From positions 16,543,611 through 16,607,610 of the forward strand of contig OZ036001.1 of the NCBI GenBank assembly GCA_964035015.1: 64,000 nt of DNA, read 5' to 3'. A program made the position numbers and the translations under genes. This document shows, in pieces, positions 19,958 to 30,660 of the stretch. Each line of letters opens with the position of its first letter. Position 1 is the first letter of the stretch. Source of the DNA: Corallium rubrum (lineage: Eukaryota; Cnidaria; Anthozoa; Scleralcyonacea; Coralliidae). The notes beneath the pieces were generated by a model that worked only from the letters and a program-made list of their open reading frames with translations, was not told where the DNA came from and did not search any database.

Positions 19958-20906
19958 CAAGTCTACTATTATCACTGTACCTGAGAGCTTCAAAGGCGAT
20001 CAAGATTTTGACACTTGGATCAAGAGATTCGAAGTTTGTGCGACAGCTAATGGTTGGAACGCTACACAGCGGTTAGCCGTTCTTCCTGCTAAACTGACCG
20101 GCCTGGCTTTTCACGTCTACGAGGATCTCAACGAGGACCAAACAGATACGTACGACCACTTGAAAGCAGCTCTTAAGGAAAAATTTACGCCTGTCGGGAT
20201 GCGAAGTGTGTACGAAGCAAAATTTCGTAACCGGACCCAAAACTCGGGAGAAAGCATCGACGATTACCTCGATGCTCTTCGCCAACTACTAAAGAAGGCT
20301 TACCCCAGCATGGATGCAGACACAAAGAAAACCATGATCCGCGAGCAGTTTATCCGAGGTTTTGAGGTTAGAATACAAGAGAAACTCCATTGGCTTGGCT
20401 TAGACAACATCGAGGCAATCCTGACCCGAGTAAAACAATGGGAAGCAAGGGACAAAACCGAAGGAACCAAAGCAAGTACACCAAGTGACACAACAGCCAG
20501 TTTAAATGATCGTTTTGACCAAGTTTGGGTATCTAGAAACGATCCAATACCCGAGGAAAGTGAATCTTGTTGGCTTGTTGGTGGTTCGAATTATAGTGGT
20601 CGACAGAACCGGAGGGGAAGACAAGGGGTACCTCGGGACACAGGGCGCCCGAGAGAAACACGGGATGTTGGGAGAAGAGGAACTACTAACCTTAGTTGTC
20701 ATCGCTGTGGAAAAGTCGGACACTTTCGTCGGGACTGTACAGCAAAAGTTACTACTCGTGATCAATATTGCTATGAATGTGGTGGTGTCGCTCACATCCG
20801 TTCAGAGTGCCCAGTATTTATTCGACGTCAACAAAATCAACAAGGACGACCGTCAAATTACAGGTCCCTCGAGTACTCGGTCAAACATCGGGGGACATTT
20901 CCATGA
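19957..20906 (+). pseudogene. Ty3/gypsy gag, N-terminally truncated
   Basis: Capsid-like region: DFDTWIKRFEVCATANGWN, LPAKLTGLAFHVYEDL, GESIDDYLDALRQLLKKAYP. C-terminal nucleocapsid with two CCHC knuckles, CHRCGKVGHFRRDC and CYECGGVAHIRSEC. The homology begins abruptly with no upstream LTR or primer-binding site, so the 5' end is lost. The frame is open to 20906 and overlaps the pol frame by ~130 bases in the -1 register, as in elements that use programmed -1 frameshifting. Confidence 0.88.
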
Positions 20907-21718
20907 GCGGTAATGTTTCAGAAACTGTTTCTACAAATTCTTCTAAATGCGTGAAAGCTGCTTTTGTTAACATGAACATAGGAAAAACACCAGCCAAAGT
21001 TCTTGTGGATATGGGTGCTTCGATAACACTTATTGACGAAACCCTTTGGCAAAACATTATTCGAAGTAGGAACTACCAGTTAAACCCCACCACAGTCAAC
21101 GTGACTGCAGCTGGTGGGCAGTCTATGGATGTTCTGGGTACATTCTTTGCTGATTTAAGCGGTGGTAACCTAAAAATTAAGCACACTGTATTTGTAACCA
21201 GAAACCTGTCATCCGGTGGCATATTGCGAATGGATTTTCTCAGCACACATGGTGGGGTCGTTGCTCTTAAGACCAAGAGACTACGCTTGATCAATGGTAG
21301 CATTCCCTTACAGATTGTACCACGCCCCTTATTGAAAGCATCTGCTGCTCTACCTAGTGATGTTACCTTACCTGCACGATCTGAGGTTATTCTAAATGTT
21401 CAACTGGATTGCACTAGCTCTGTTGATTGCCCAGCCTCTGATTATGAAGGTGTGTTGGAACCTACCTTAGCCTTCTGTGAACGCTCAGATGTACTTGTAG
21501 CTAAATCCATTGCTCGATGTGTCAAAGGTACCATCCCAGTTCGCATGGCTAACCGTTCCCCAACTCCTGTAATATTACACAAGGGCATGCATATTGGAAC
21601 CTTCAGTCCATTGGTTCACATTCCACCTGATGGTATGATTCCACCTAACAGCTACTGTTTAGCCGAAGAACGTACAGCTCATGTGGCCCGGGTAGAACTG
21701 AATGAATCTCGTCGATGA
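20777..21718 (+). pseudogene. Ty3/gypsy pol, protease region
   Basis: Pol begins in the -1 frame relative to gag. The aspartic protease segment reads AKVLVDMGASITLIDETLW, where the family has D-T/S-G: the Thr/Ser is replaced by Met, which should abolish protease activity. A retropepsin flap region follows (GQSMDVLGTFFADLSGG). It ends at a TGA at 21716-21718 before the RT, in the same frame. Confidence 0.85.
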
Positions 21719-22545
21719 CGCACTCCTGGCGACACCCCTTTGAACTTTCAGTTTAACCAAGCCGCTGTTCAAGGAAAAGAACGAGAACGTCTTGCTCGAT
21801 TGTTGCACAAATATGACGACACATTTGCCAAGTCGGATGATGATCTAGGCCAAACTGATGCCATTTATCACAGAATTGAAACTGGAACCACACCACCTAT
21901 TCGACAATCAGCTCGTCGCACATCTGTCCCTCAGAAAGAAGAGATCTCAAAACAGCTGAAATCTATGCTGAATCGAGGTGTTGTACAACCAAATACCAGT
22001 CCTTGGTCATCACCTGTTGTTCTGGTACAGAAGAAGGATGGGACAACGCGTTTCTGCATTGATTTCCGGAAACTTAACTCTGTCACCTACAAGGATGCTT
22101 ACCCATTACCGCGTATCGATGAATCTCTAGATGCCCTCTCCGAAGCACGCTATTTCACCACCTTAGACCTGGCCTCTCGGTATTGACAGGTAGCAGTCCA
22201 TCCACATGATCGACAGAAGACCGTTTTCACAACCCACCAGGGATTATTCGAATTTAGAGTGATGCCTTTTGGTCTATGCAATGTGCCGGCAACATTTCAA
22301 CGCTTAATGGAGTTCGTTCTTGTGGGATTGCAGTGGACAACATGTCTTATCTACCTTGACGATATCATCATTTTCTCTGCCACGTTTGACCAACACTTGG
22401 AGAGACTTGAAGAGATATTGCAGCGACTCAAGTTGGCTGGATTAAAACTCAAACCAAGCAAATGTCAGTTCGTGCGAAGTGAAGTTGTTTATCTTGGTCA
22501 CCATATTTCTGCACAAGGAGTTTCGCCCAACCCAGACAAAGTCTG
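21719..22545 (+). pseudogene. Ty3/gypsy pol, reverse transcriptase
   Basis: RT motifs in order: SPWSSPVVLVQKKDGTTRFC, DFRKLNSVTYKDAYPLPRID, FTTLDLASRY, FEFRVMPFGLCNVPATFQRL and catalytic CLIYLDDIIIFS, then VYLGHHISAQGV. In-frame TGA stops at 22184-22186 (a TGG-type position before QVAVHP) and 22543-22545 break it. Catalytic residues survive. Confidence 0.92.
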
Positions 22546-23453
22546 AACAGTCCTCCAGTACCCTGTCCCTTGCAACCCACACGAAGTTTGCCAGTTTTTA
22601 GGACTTGCTTCGTATTATCGCCGGTTTATACCTTCGTTCGCTACAATTGCATCTCCATTACACCACCTGACTGACAAAGGGCGTTCTTTCACCTGGACAA
22701 TGGAGTGCCAGTCCGCCTTCGACACACTTAAGCGCTGTTTAGTGTCAGCACCTGTTTTAGCCTTTCCTCGGTTTAACACGGTATTTCGGTTGCAGACGGA
22801 TGCAAGTGCATATGGAATAGGCGCTGTTTTATCTCAGACTCAAGACGGACAGGAAAAACCTCTTGCCTACGACATGTCGACATATGACAAAAGCAGAGCG
22901 CAACTACTGTACGACCGAACGCAAAGCCTTGGCAATGGTTTGGAGTCTCAACCAGTTTCGTCCTTACCTGTATGGTCGTTCATTTATTTTTGTAACTGAT
23001 CACAATCCCCTCTGTTGGTTACGTTCAATCAAAGAACCATCTGGTCGTCTAGCTAGATGGATCATGCAACTCGAGCAATACGACTATAGCGTGGTGTATA
23101 GACCCGGGAAGAAACACTCCAATGCTGATTCTCTTTCACGAATTCCAGAAGAAGCGAAAGAACCCAGATCTGCTGTGTCCGCCGTTTCCATCTCTCCCGT
23201 CCTACCAAATGATGAACCAGCTACTCCTTCTCAAGCAGGTGACGATAGCGGTCTGAGCTGTCATGATATAAGCAACGCACAACGGCAAGACCCAGATTTT
23301 GCACAAGTTTTAGCTTGGAAACATGACAACCGACGCCCTTCACGAAACACGTTAAGAACAGCAACCTCATCCGCGAAGAAATGGTTACACCAGTGGAACA
23401 AACTAGTCGTGATTGATGGTGTGCTACATCGAACATGGAAACCAAGACGGTGA
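22546..23453 (+). pseudogene. Ty3/gypsy pol, RNase H and connection
   Basis: FLGLASYYRRFIPSFATIA (connection), then RNase H with FRLQTDASAYGIGAVLSQT. A one-base frameshift near 22880 is followed by ERKALAMVWSLNQFRPYLYG, VTDHNPLCWL and YRPGKKHSNADSLSRIP. Another stop lies at 23451-23453. Confidence 0.9.
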
Positions 23454-24918
23454 GCGGAAAGTACCCATCAAGTGGTGGTACCAAAGGCGTTAGTTCCAGT
23501 CGTTCTCAAAGGATTACACGATGACCCTATGGCTGGACACCTAGGAGTGACTAGAACTGTGGCACGCGTTCGTCAGAGATTTTATTGGTTTGGTGTCCAA
23601 GAAACGGTGGAACAATGGTGTAGGGAATGCGTCAAATGCAGTACAAGGAAATCACCTGTCAAAACAGAACGAGCCCCAATAGTTAGTGTTCCTGTTGTTG
23701 CCCCTTTTGACATGGTCGCACTAGATTTTGTTGGCCCTCTACCGAGAACTGATCGTGGTAACACCATGCTGCTGGTTGTCGCCGACTACAAAGTGTGGGG
23801 AAGCGTTTGCTCTACCTAATCAAGAGGCAGAAACCGTTGCACGAGTACTCGTTGAATAATTCATCTGTGGACACGGTGTACCGAAAATTCTCCACTCAGA
23901 TCAAGGTTCCAACTTCGAATCTAAACTTCTCAGAGAAGTTTTTTCCCTGCTCGGAATTGAGAAGCGAAGGACAACTCCTTACCATCCTCAGGCTGATGGG
24001 CTAGTTGAACGCCTCAATGGTACCATTACAAAGATGCTTTCTACGTATGTCGCAGAGCATCAGCGCGATTGGGATATATGGCTTCCCCATGTAATGATGG
24101 CCTACCGCAGCAGTGTACAAGAATCCACTCAACAAACCCCATTCTTTCTCGTCCACGGTCGTGAGGCACGTTTGCCTATTGATGCCACGATTTCGACACC
24201 ACAGTCAGTTTCCTTGCAGACGACCACTCAGTATGCACAGCAACTGCAGAAAATAATTCGAGACGTCCAGGACAAGGTGACAGCACAGGTGCAGAAAGCA
24301 CAAAATCGCCAGAAAAAGCATTACGACAAGAAAGCGAATGGTGCTGGTTTCAACCCAGGCGATCGAGTTTGGTTACATTGGGCAAGACGGAAACGTGGTC
24401 GTAGTCCCAAGCTTCAATGTCCCTGGCATGGCCCTTTCATCGTCATCGCAAAGACGTCTGAAGTGAATTACAAAATTAAAAGGGAAGGAGGAAGGATTAC
24501 CCAGGTAGTTCACCGTAACCGACTAAAGAAATGCCACAGTGAAGTCCCGGTTGCCAAACGGTCAGATAACCCACGTCCAAAGCCTCAAAGCGAAGAACCG
24601 AATAACCGCAGAGAAATAGTAGCAACGAGACCAGCACAAGAGAATCCAACAGACATAGAGTTGTTACCAGAAGATCGTGTTGGCGTCAATCCTGATGACA
24701 GCGAAGAAGCAATGAATCCAGCACCACAACCTTTACAACCAGGGGTCGTCCCAGAAGAACCAAATCATCGACCTGTCAGGCAACGAAGACCTCCTCAACG
24801 TTTTGGCGACTTTCTTGGACCAGAGTGGGTCGATTTGGAAATGAATGCTTGTCATGATGGTAGCAGTCACGAATGGTTCGAGTGGCTAAAAACTGTTCGT
24901 AGAGAAACTACAAACTAA
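23454..24918 (+). pseudogene. Ty3/gypsy pol, integrase and C-terminus
   Basis: HHCC region GHLGVTRTVARVRQRFYWFG and CRECVKCSTRK; catalytic core with D in VALDFVGPLP, D in ILHSDQGSNFES and E in LVERLNGTI. A frameshift near 23788 and a TAA just after VARVLVE interrupt the core. The GPY/F-type C-terminal module (CPWHGPFIVIAKTSEVNYKI) is present and no chromodomain is seen. It ends at 24918, 29 bases before the polypurine tract. Confidence 0.9.
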
Positions 24919-24946
24919 GACGCGAGACGCGCGGACGTGTCTTTTT

Positions 24947-24959
24947 GTAGGGGGAGTAA
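24947..24959 (+). other. Polypurine tract
   Basis: GTAGGGGGAGTAA immediately upstream of the LTR; it would prime plus-strand DNA synthesis of the gypsy element. Confidence 0.8.
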
Positions 24960-25117
24960 TGTCACGCGTGTATCTCGAGGGTGTTTGACATTAAGAACAT
25001 GTGACGGCAGTGACGTCACTGGTAGGACTGACTTGTTGTTTTCCTTGACTGCCTCGTGTTTAGGAGGCTTGTTCGAGTTGTAAATAAACTTAATAGAAAC
25101 CTGCTTGTTCTTGTCAG

Positions 25118-25126
<9 letters not shown>
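24960..25126 (+). repeat. 3' LTR of Ty3/gypsy element
   Basis: Starts TGTCACGCGTG, ends GTTGTTTACA (TG...CA), 167 bases, with an AATAAAC polyadenylation-like signal near 25083. Its right end abuts a TA tract. I found no matching 5' LTR in the window. Confidence 0.8.
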
Positions 25127-25545
<419 letters not shown>

Positions 25546-25584
25546 ATATAGAAAAAGTTCAGACTCAACAGTTGTGATTTGACG

Positions 25585-25642
25585 TTTTATTACTAGTTAG
25601 TTTCGTGACACACGCGTATGGTGTGGTACTCTTCAGATAAAA
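25585..25642 (-). ncRNA. Hammerhead ribozyme, type with long stem II (copy 1)
   Basis: Minus strand: UUUUAU, CUGAAGA, stem II GU-x-x-CACAC/GUGUG-x-x-AC with loop CAUACGC, GAA, stem III ACU/AGU with loop AACU, A at the cleavage position, then AUAAAA, a perfect six-pair stem I. Two stem II mismatches. A 32-base tandem duplication (CAGATAAAATGGTCTAATG ...) follows at 25634 and 25666. Confidence 0.8.
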
Positions 25643-25984
25643 TGGTCTAATGATAATGCGGCTTTCAGATAAAATGGTCTAATGATAATGCGGCTTTCCC
25701 GAGGGGGCAACCCCCGGGCAACCCGCTGGCAACCCACGGGCATGGCACGGGATTTGTTTTAAAATCACGCCCCAGAGACAGGGGATTTAGCCCACTTTTG
25801 TATTTTGTCAAATTACCCCCGGGGACATACCCCCGGGATTTGCACATCTCCTGTTGTTACATGGGTCAGCGGCGATTCGTCGAGAAACGCTTCAAAGAAA
25901 CAATCTCGCGCAACACGAGGTAAGTGTTTGTAATCGAAGAATCCTTCATATTTGGATGAATAATTAAGTTATCCATCACCAGAA

Positions 25985-26046
25985 TGTGCTCTTAATTTTA
26001 AAGAAGAAATTTTGGAAGCCTACGCAAAAAAGTTTGAGGAAAACAG
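25985..26046 (+). pseudogene. SAM-domain exon A, left unit, start deleted
   Basis: Encodes LNFKEEILEAYAKKFEENR before a donor at AAACAG|GTATTC, but the 33 or so bases carrying the ATG and WREFFR of the right-unit exon are missing. This copy cannot start translation at the same place and is probably dead. Confidence 0.75.
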
Positions 26047-26149
26047 GTATTCTTGCGCAGGTTTTGTTCCGGCAATGTCGATGTATTATAAACTACCAGT
26101 ATGCAATGCAACTGTTAATATATCTTGCATGTTTATGTTAAACATGAGT

Positions 26150-26375
26150 ACCTGGGGCCGGGGTTGAAGAAATTGGAATTCTGAAAGAACTATTACACTT
26201 CCCGGAATTCCACATTGCATTTAAAAGCTCCCTGGAAATGTTAAAAATATGGTTATCTCATTGGGCCTCCCATGGAATTCCAAGTAATTTTATAACATGT
26301 TTAATCCCCATTGGAAATTCATTATATTAGAACTTGTATCCCCTCCAGGAATTTCCAAAGTGCTCAACCCCAGGT
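26150..26375. mobile_element. MITE in SAM-gene intron, left unit
   Basis: Terminal inverted repeats CCTGGGGCCGGGGTTGAAG and TGCTCAACCCCAGG bound ~220 bases with internal near-palindromes (TGGAATTCC, TTCCACATTG). A second copy lies at 28209-28440. Confidence 0.65.
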
Positions 26376-26400
26376 GCATGCTTCTAAGATGCAGTTGCAT

Positions 26401-26443
<43 letters not shown>

Positions 26444-26448
26444 GTAAA

Positions 26449-26553
26449 GGTTAGTAACCGAAACCGAGGTCACTATACTGGTTATGAACCGGAGGGCCGC
26501 AGGCCCGAGGTTAATAACCACCATAGTGACCAAGGTTGAGGTCACTAACCGAC
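26449..26553. mobile_element. Palindromic MITE (GGTTAGTAACC type), left unit
   Basis: An imperfect hairpin: GGTTAGTAACCGAAACCGAG at the left pairs with GGTTGAGGTCACTAACC at the right around GGGCCGCAGGCCC. It follows an (ATA)n tract. The right-unit copy is at 28489-28593. Confidence 0.7.
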
Positions 26554-26744
26554 TTCGTTTATTCATGACACAGATGATATTTGTCATTATTTAACAAAAA
26601 AAAGTATTCTAGACATGGTTCTAAAGTGATATAGGAGGTCATTTAATATGCTAGGTCAATAACCTATTTATTAACCGCGGCGGTACATCAAAGATAATTT
26701 ATGCATGAATAAACTAGTGATAATAATCACACAACTATTTGTAG

Positions 26745-26850
26745 GATACAGCAAGAACACTTACCTCAATTAACAAAGGAGTGGCTACAAGAAATGGGCA
26801 TTTCTGTGATTGGGGACATTATGACTATTTTGAGTAGTGCTAAGAAGCAG
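26745..26850 (+). pseudogene. SAM-domain exon B, left unit
   Basis: 106-base exon between acceptor TTTGTAG and donor CAG|GTTAGT, encoding QQEHLPQLTKEWLQEMGIS and VIGDIMTILSSAKKQ, the C-terminal helices of a SAM domain. Identical in coding content to 28784-28889. Its partner exon A lacks a start. Confidence 0.75.
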
Positions 26851-27395
26851 GTTAGTATACAGGAATAAATTAACCTATTCCTGCCCAGGTCAGCCTAGTC
26901 TTTCTTTTGCTGAATAAAATCATCTGACATTAGCTAGAATAGAATATTCTGTTGTTAATTAACCAGAATAAATGGATGAGAAATTCATAAAACTCTGTCT
27001 AGCTTTTTGTGTAGATGAGAGAATGAATAAAATGTTGTAAAACACTTATATTATACAAGCAATATTTCCAGACAAATGGAATATTATTGATATATGTGAG
27101 GACGTCAATGTTCATCAAGCCCAAAATGCTCAGAAAATGTTTCTAAGACTCAGACAGGGATTGAACCTGCAGGGACAGATTCCAGTCACAAACTTGAAGA
27201 ACATTGGCATTATTACAGATATCAATAGTAATATTAAATCGGTCACCTTTACTCATTTAAGTAATATTATTATCCAAGCTTGTACATATGCCACATGTAT
27301 ATCAGTTATCACTTACATCAACTGCTCGATTTATATATATAACGTATATAACATATATAGAAAAAGTTCAAAGACTCAACAGTTGTGATTAGACG

Positions 27396-27453
27396 TTTTA
27401 TTACTACTTTGTTTCGTGCCACACGCGTATGGTGTGGTACTCTTCAGATAAAA
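27396..27453 (-). ncRNA. Hammerhead ribozyme, type with long stem II (copy 2)
   Basis: Second copy of the motif at 25585-25642: CUGAAGA, stem II GU-x-CCACAC/GUGUGG-x-AC with a single mismatch, GAA, a two-pair stem III (AC/GU), A, and the same perfect stem I (UUUUAU/AUAAAA). It sits at the junction between the two duplicated units. Confidence 0.82.
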
Positions 27454-28024
27454 TGGTCTAATGACTAAGATGTAATTACACAGAGAATTATATAAGAATC
27501 TAGATGAGGAAGCTTGTTGAAGTTCTTAACGTCCATTTGTTAGTTTGAATTTTCAAAATTTTCAAAATTTAACCGTTTTTATGCATGTAATGTTATACTA
27601 TAAACATGAATAATCCACTTGAACTAATAGATAAGTAGTTGTCAAAAAAATGAAGGAAAAAAAATGAACAAGAGGTCCCGGAAGGCTTATAATAAGTATT
27701 AAGTATAATGCGGGGTATCAGCGGCTTTCCCGAGGGGGCGACCCCCAGGCAACCCGCTGGCAACCCACGGGCATGGCACGGGATTTGTTTTAAAATCACG
27801 CCCCAGAGACAGGGATTTAGCCCACTTTTGTATTTTGTCAAATTACCCCCGGGGACATACCCCCGGGATTTGCACATCTCCTGTTGTTACATGGGTCAGC
27901 GGTGATTCGTCGAGAAACGCTTCAAATAAACAATCTCGCGCTACACGAGGTAAGTGTTTGTAATCGAAGAATCCTTCATATTTGGATGAATAATTAAGTC
28001 ATCCATCACCAGAATTAAAGGTTC

Positions 28025-28107
28025 ATGGATTGGAGAGAATTTTTTCGTGCTCTTAATTTTAAAGAAGAAATTTTGGAAGCCTACGCAAAAACGTTTGAGG
28101 AAAACAG
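28025..28107 (+). CDS. SAM-domain gene, exon A with start codon
   Basis: ATG at 28025 gives MDWREFFRALNFKEEILEAY then AKTFEENR, ending at donor AAACAG|GTATTC. Together with exon B this forms a SAM-like fold (W...L-x-F ... YAxxFxEN ... LxxMGIxxxGDxxxIL). SAM domains mediate protein-protein or RNA contacts. Part of a multicopy gene that continues at 28784, 30206 and 32226. Confidence 0.72.
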
Positions 28108-28783
28108 GTATTCTTGCGCAGGTTTTGTTCCGGCAATGTCGATGTATTATAAACTACCAGTATGCAATGCAACTGTTAATATATGTTGCATGTTTATGTT
28201 AAATATGAGTACCTGGGACCGGGGTTGAAGAAATTGGAATTCTGAGAAAGAACTATTACACTTCTCGGATTTCCACATGGCATTTAAAAGCTCCCTGGAA
28301 ATGTTAAAAATATGGTTATCTCATTGGGGCTCCCATGGAATTCCAAGTAATTTTATAACATGTTTAATCCCCATTGGAAATTCATTATATTAAAACTTGT
28401 ATCCCCTCCAGGAATTTCCAAAGTGCTCAACCCCAGGTGCATGCTTCTAAGATGCAGTTGCATGTAATAATAATAATAATAAGTAAAGGTTAGTAACCGA
28501 ATCCGAGGTCACTACACTGGTTATTAACCTGAGGGCCGCAGGCCCGAGGTTAATAACCACCATAGTGACCAAGGTTGAGGTCACTAACCGACTTAGTTTA
28601 TTCGTGACACAGATGATATTTGTCATTATTTAACAAAAAAAAGTATTCTAGACATGGTTTTAAAGCGATATAGGAGGTCATTTAATATGCTAGGTCAAAA
28701 ACCTATTTATTAACCGCGGCGGTACATCAAAGATAATTTATGCATGAATAAACTAATGATAATAATCACACAACTATTTGTAG

Positions 28784-28889
28784 GATACAGCAAGAACACT
28801 TACCTCAATTAACAAAGGAGTGGCTACAAGAAATGGGCATTTCTGTGATTGGGGACATTATGACTATTTTGAGTAGTGCTAAGAAGCAG
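28784..28889 (+). CDS. SAM-domain gene, exon B
   Basis: Joins exon A in phase (ENR|IQQEHLPQL) and completes the SAM domain with WLQEMGISVIGDIMTILSSA. Consensus acceptor TTTGTAG and donor CAG|GTTAGT. The intron between A and B carries two MITEs. Confidence 0.75.
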
Positions 28890-29370
28890 GTTAGTATACA
28901 GGAATAAATTAACCTATTCCTGCCCAGGCCAGCCTAGTCTTTCTTTTGCTGAATAAAATCATCTGATATTAGCTAGAATAGAGCATTCTGTTGTTAATTA
29001 ACCAGAATAAATGGATGAGAAATTCATAAAACTCTGTCTAGCTTTTTGTGTAGATGAAAGAATGAATAAAATGCTGTAAAACACTTATATTATACAAGCA
29101 ATATTTCCAGACAAATGGAATATTATTGATATATGTGAGGACGTCAATGTTCATCAAGCCCAAGATGCTCAGAAAATGTTTCTAAGACTCAGACAGGGAT
29201 TGAACCTGCAGGGACAGATTCCAGTCACAAACTTGAAGAACATTGACATTATTACAGATATCAATAGTAATATTATTAAATCGGTCACCTTTACTCATTT
29301 AAGTAATATTATTATCCAAGCTTGTACATATACCACATGTATATCAGTTATCACTTACATCAACTGCTCG

Positions 29371-29416
<46 letters not shown>

Positions 29417-29417
<1 letters not shown>

Positions 29418-29606
29418 ATGAAACAGTGAAAAGTGATAGACTGTCAATAATGTAATGTTTTATGCTGACGTTTCGAGCGAAGGCCCTTCATCAGAGCACA
29501 CTGAGGTTCGAAAATAAAAGTATCTGTTTTTATGTTCTAGTCTAGGGGCGTGTCAAACTTAAAGGCCAATCATTATTGACAGTCTATCACTTTTCACTGT
29601 TTCATC
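29417..29606. mobile_element. 190 bp hairpin element carrying a hammerhead
   Basis: Perfect 36-base terminal inverted repeats (29417-29452 and 29571-29606; GATGAAACAGTGAAAAGTGA ...) enclose a 118-base interior holding a complete hammerhead on the minus strand. No coding sequence. The layout copies PLE copy 2 in miniature, so it may be a non-autonomous PLE derivative. Confidence 0.82.
29461..29500 (-). ncRNA. Hammerhead ribozyme in hairpin element
   Basis: Minus strand: UGUGCU, CUGAUGA, A, stem II GGGC/GCUC with loop CUUC, GAA, ACGU (two-pair stem III, no loop), C at the cleavage position, then AGCAUA pairing with UGUGCU (one G-U) as stem I. The ACGU palindrome suits a dimeric hammerhead, as described for PLEs. 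Confidence 0.85.
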
Positions 29607-29769
29607 TCGTATTCTACACTGTCTATGCAGCACCAATACTTTTTTGAAATATATATATATATATAATCCAAATAGTGTAATAAAAGTAGTGTGCTGCGTA
29701 GGCAGTGTTGAAACGAAAATCAAAATATGGTATAGTAGGTTAATACTGCCGAAACAGAGAACGTGAATG

Positions 29770-29805
29770 GTCTAACGTTTCGAGCGAAGGCCCTTCGTCA
29801 GAGAG
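29770..29805 (-). ncRNA. Hammerhead ribozyme, CUGACGA variant
   Basis: Minus strand: CUGACGA (position 7 is free in the consensus), the same stem II as 29461-29500 (GGGC/GCUC), GAA, ACGU, U, then AGA pairing with UCU. Stem I is only about three pairs, so it is a weaker candidate. It is embedded in a separate ~300-base element (29660-29965) without coding sequence. Confidence 0.7.
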
Positions 29806-29978
29806 AAACGTAAAGAGTAAAACAAACAACGAGCTTATATACGCGAGATAATCACGTGATAAAAATTAGCCAATCAGATAAAGGTAACCAAGACAAACTA
29901 ATAATGAGATTCAAAAGAATAAGCCAATCAGAGCAAAGTAACAATAACAAATAAATAATGAGATGCGAAAGCCATTTG

Positions 29979-29979
<1 letters not shown>

Positions 29980-30075
<96 letters not shown>

Positions 30076-30078
30076 CAC
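29980..30078. repeat. (TA)n-(CA)n compound microsatellite
   Basis: About 40 bases of TA followed by about 56 of CA with one CG interruption. Confidence 0.95.
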
Positions 30079-30205
30079 AAAAGTGCTGTCATGGACCAAA
30101 GAACAAAAATCTATTCTTGCATAATATTGAAGTAGGAATGAACTCATGCAATGAAGCATTCTATTAAAATTTTAATAATCTTACATGATCTGCACTTCTT
30201 CTCAG

Positions 30206-30248
30206 GTGCCACTTAAATCAGTTGATGTCCATCAATCAAATAAATCAG
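30206..30248 (+). CDS. SAM-domain gene, possible exon C
   Basis: 43 bases between TTCTTCTCAG and CAG|GTGAGA, encoding VPLKSVDVHQSNKS in phase with exon B. It ends in phase 1, which does not fit exon D at 32226 without a stop, so another exon or a different acceptor must be missing. Confidence 0.45.
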
Positions 30249-30660
30249 GTGAGATATAAAAAACATTAAAATATGCTATGTGTTATAATTATAGCATATT
30301 TGATAATAATAATAATAATAATGACATATTGCCTTTTTGTTGGGAAAACTACTTTACATGTATACATTGAGTGCAATGCTGTACATTTGTTTACCTTTAT
30401 TTGCATTTTCGTTTTTTTTTTGTTTTGTTTTGACAACTTTATTGGGAATAGCTAGATTTAAATTACATACTAACAAAAAAACCCCAAAAAAACCAAACAA
30501 AAAACAAACAAACTAGCTATTAGACCCAAAAGGGCACGTGCGAACGGGAGCGATGCACCCATGCAAGGCACCGCCCCTAGGGTAAAAATAAAAAAATAAA
30601 AAAAATATTTATATCTAATTATGAGAAAACGAATTATTTACATGTATAAATTGAAGTTAA

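Larger units (their letters stand above)
25691..27340. repeat. Tandem segmental duplication, left unit
   Basis: From CGGCTTTCCCGAGGGGG to the (TA) tract this block recurs at 27722-29375 (offset 2031-2039) with scattered substitutions and indels. It contains SAM-domain exons, two palindromic MITEs and an (ATA)n tract. Confidence 0.93.
27722..29375. repeat. Tandem segmental duplication, right unit
   Basis: Second copy of 25691-27340. The 260 bases between the units (27461-27721) are not duplicated and contain only AT-rich sequence. Confidence 0.93.

Noticed and set aside
26384..26587. Minus-strand frame with a leucine run
   Set aside because: Translation of the (ATA)n tract and palindromic MITE.
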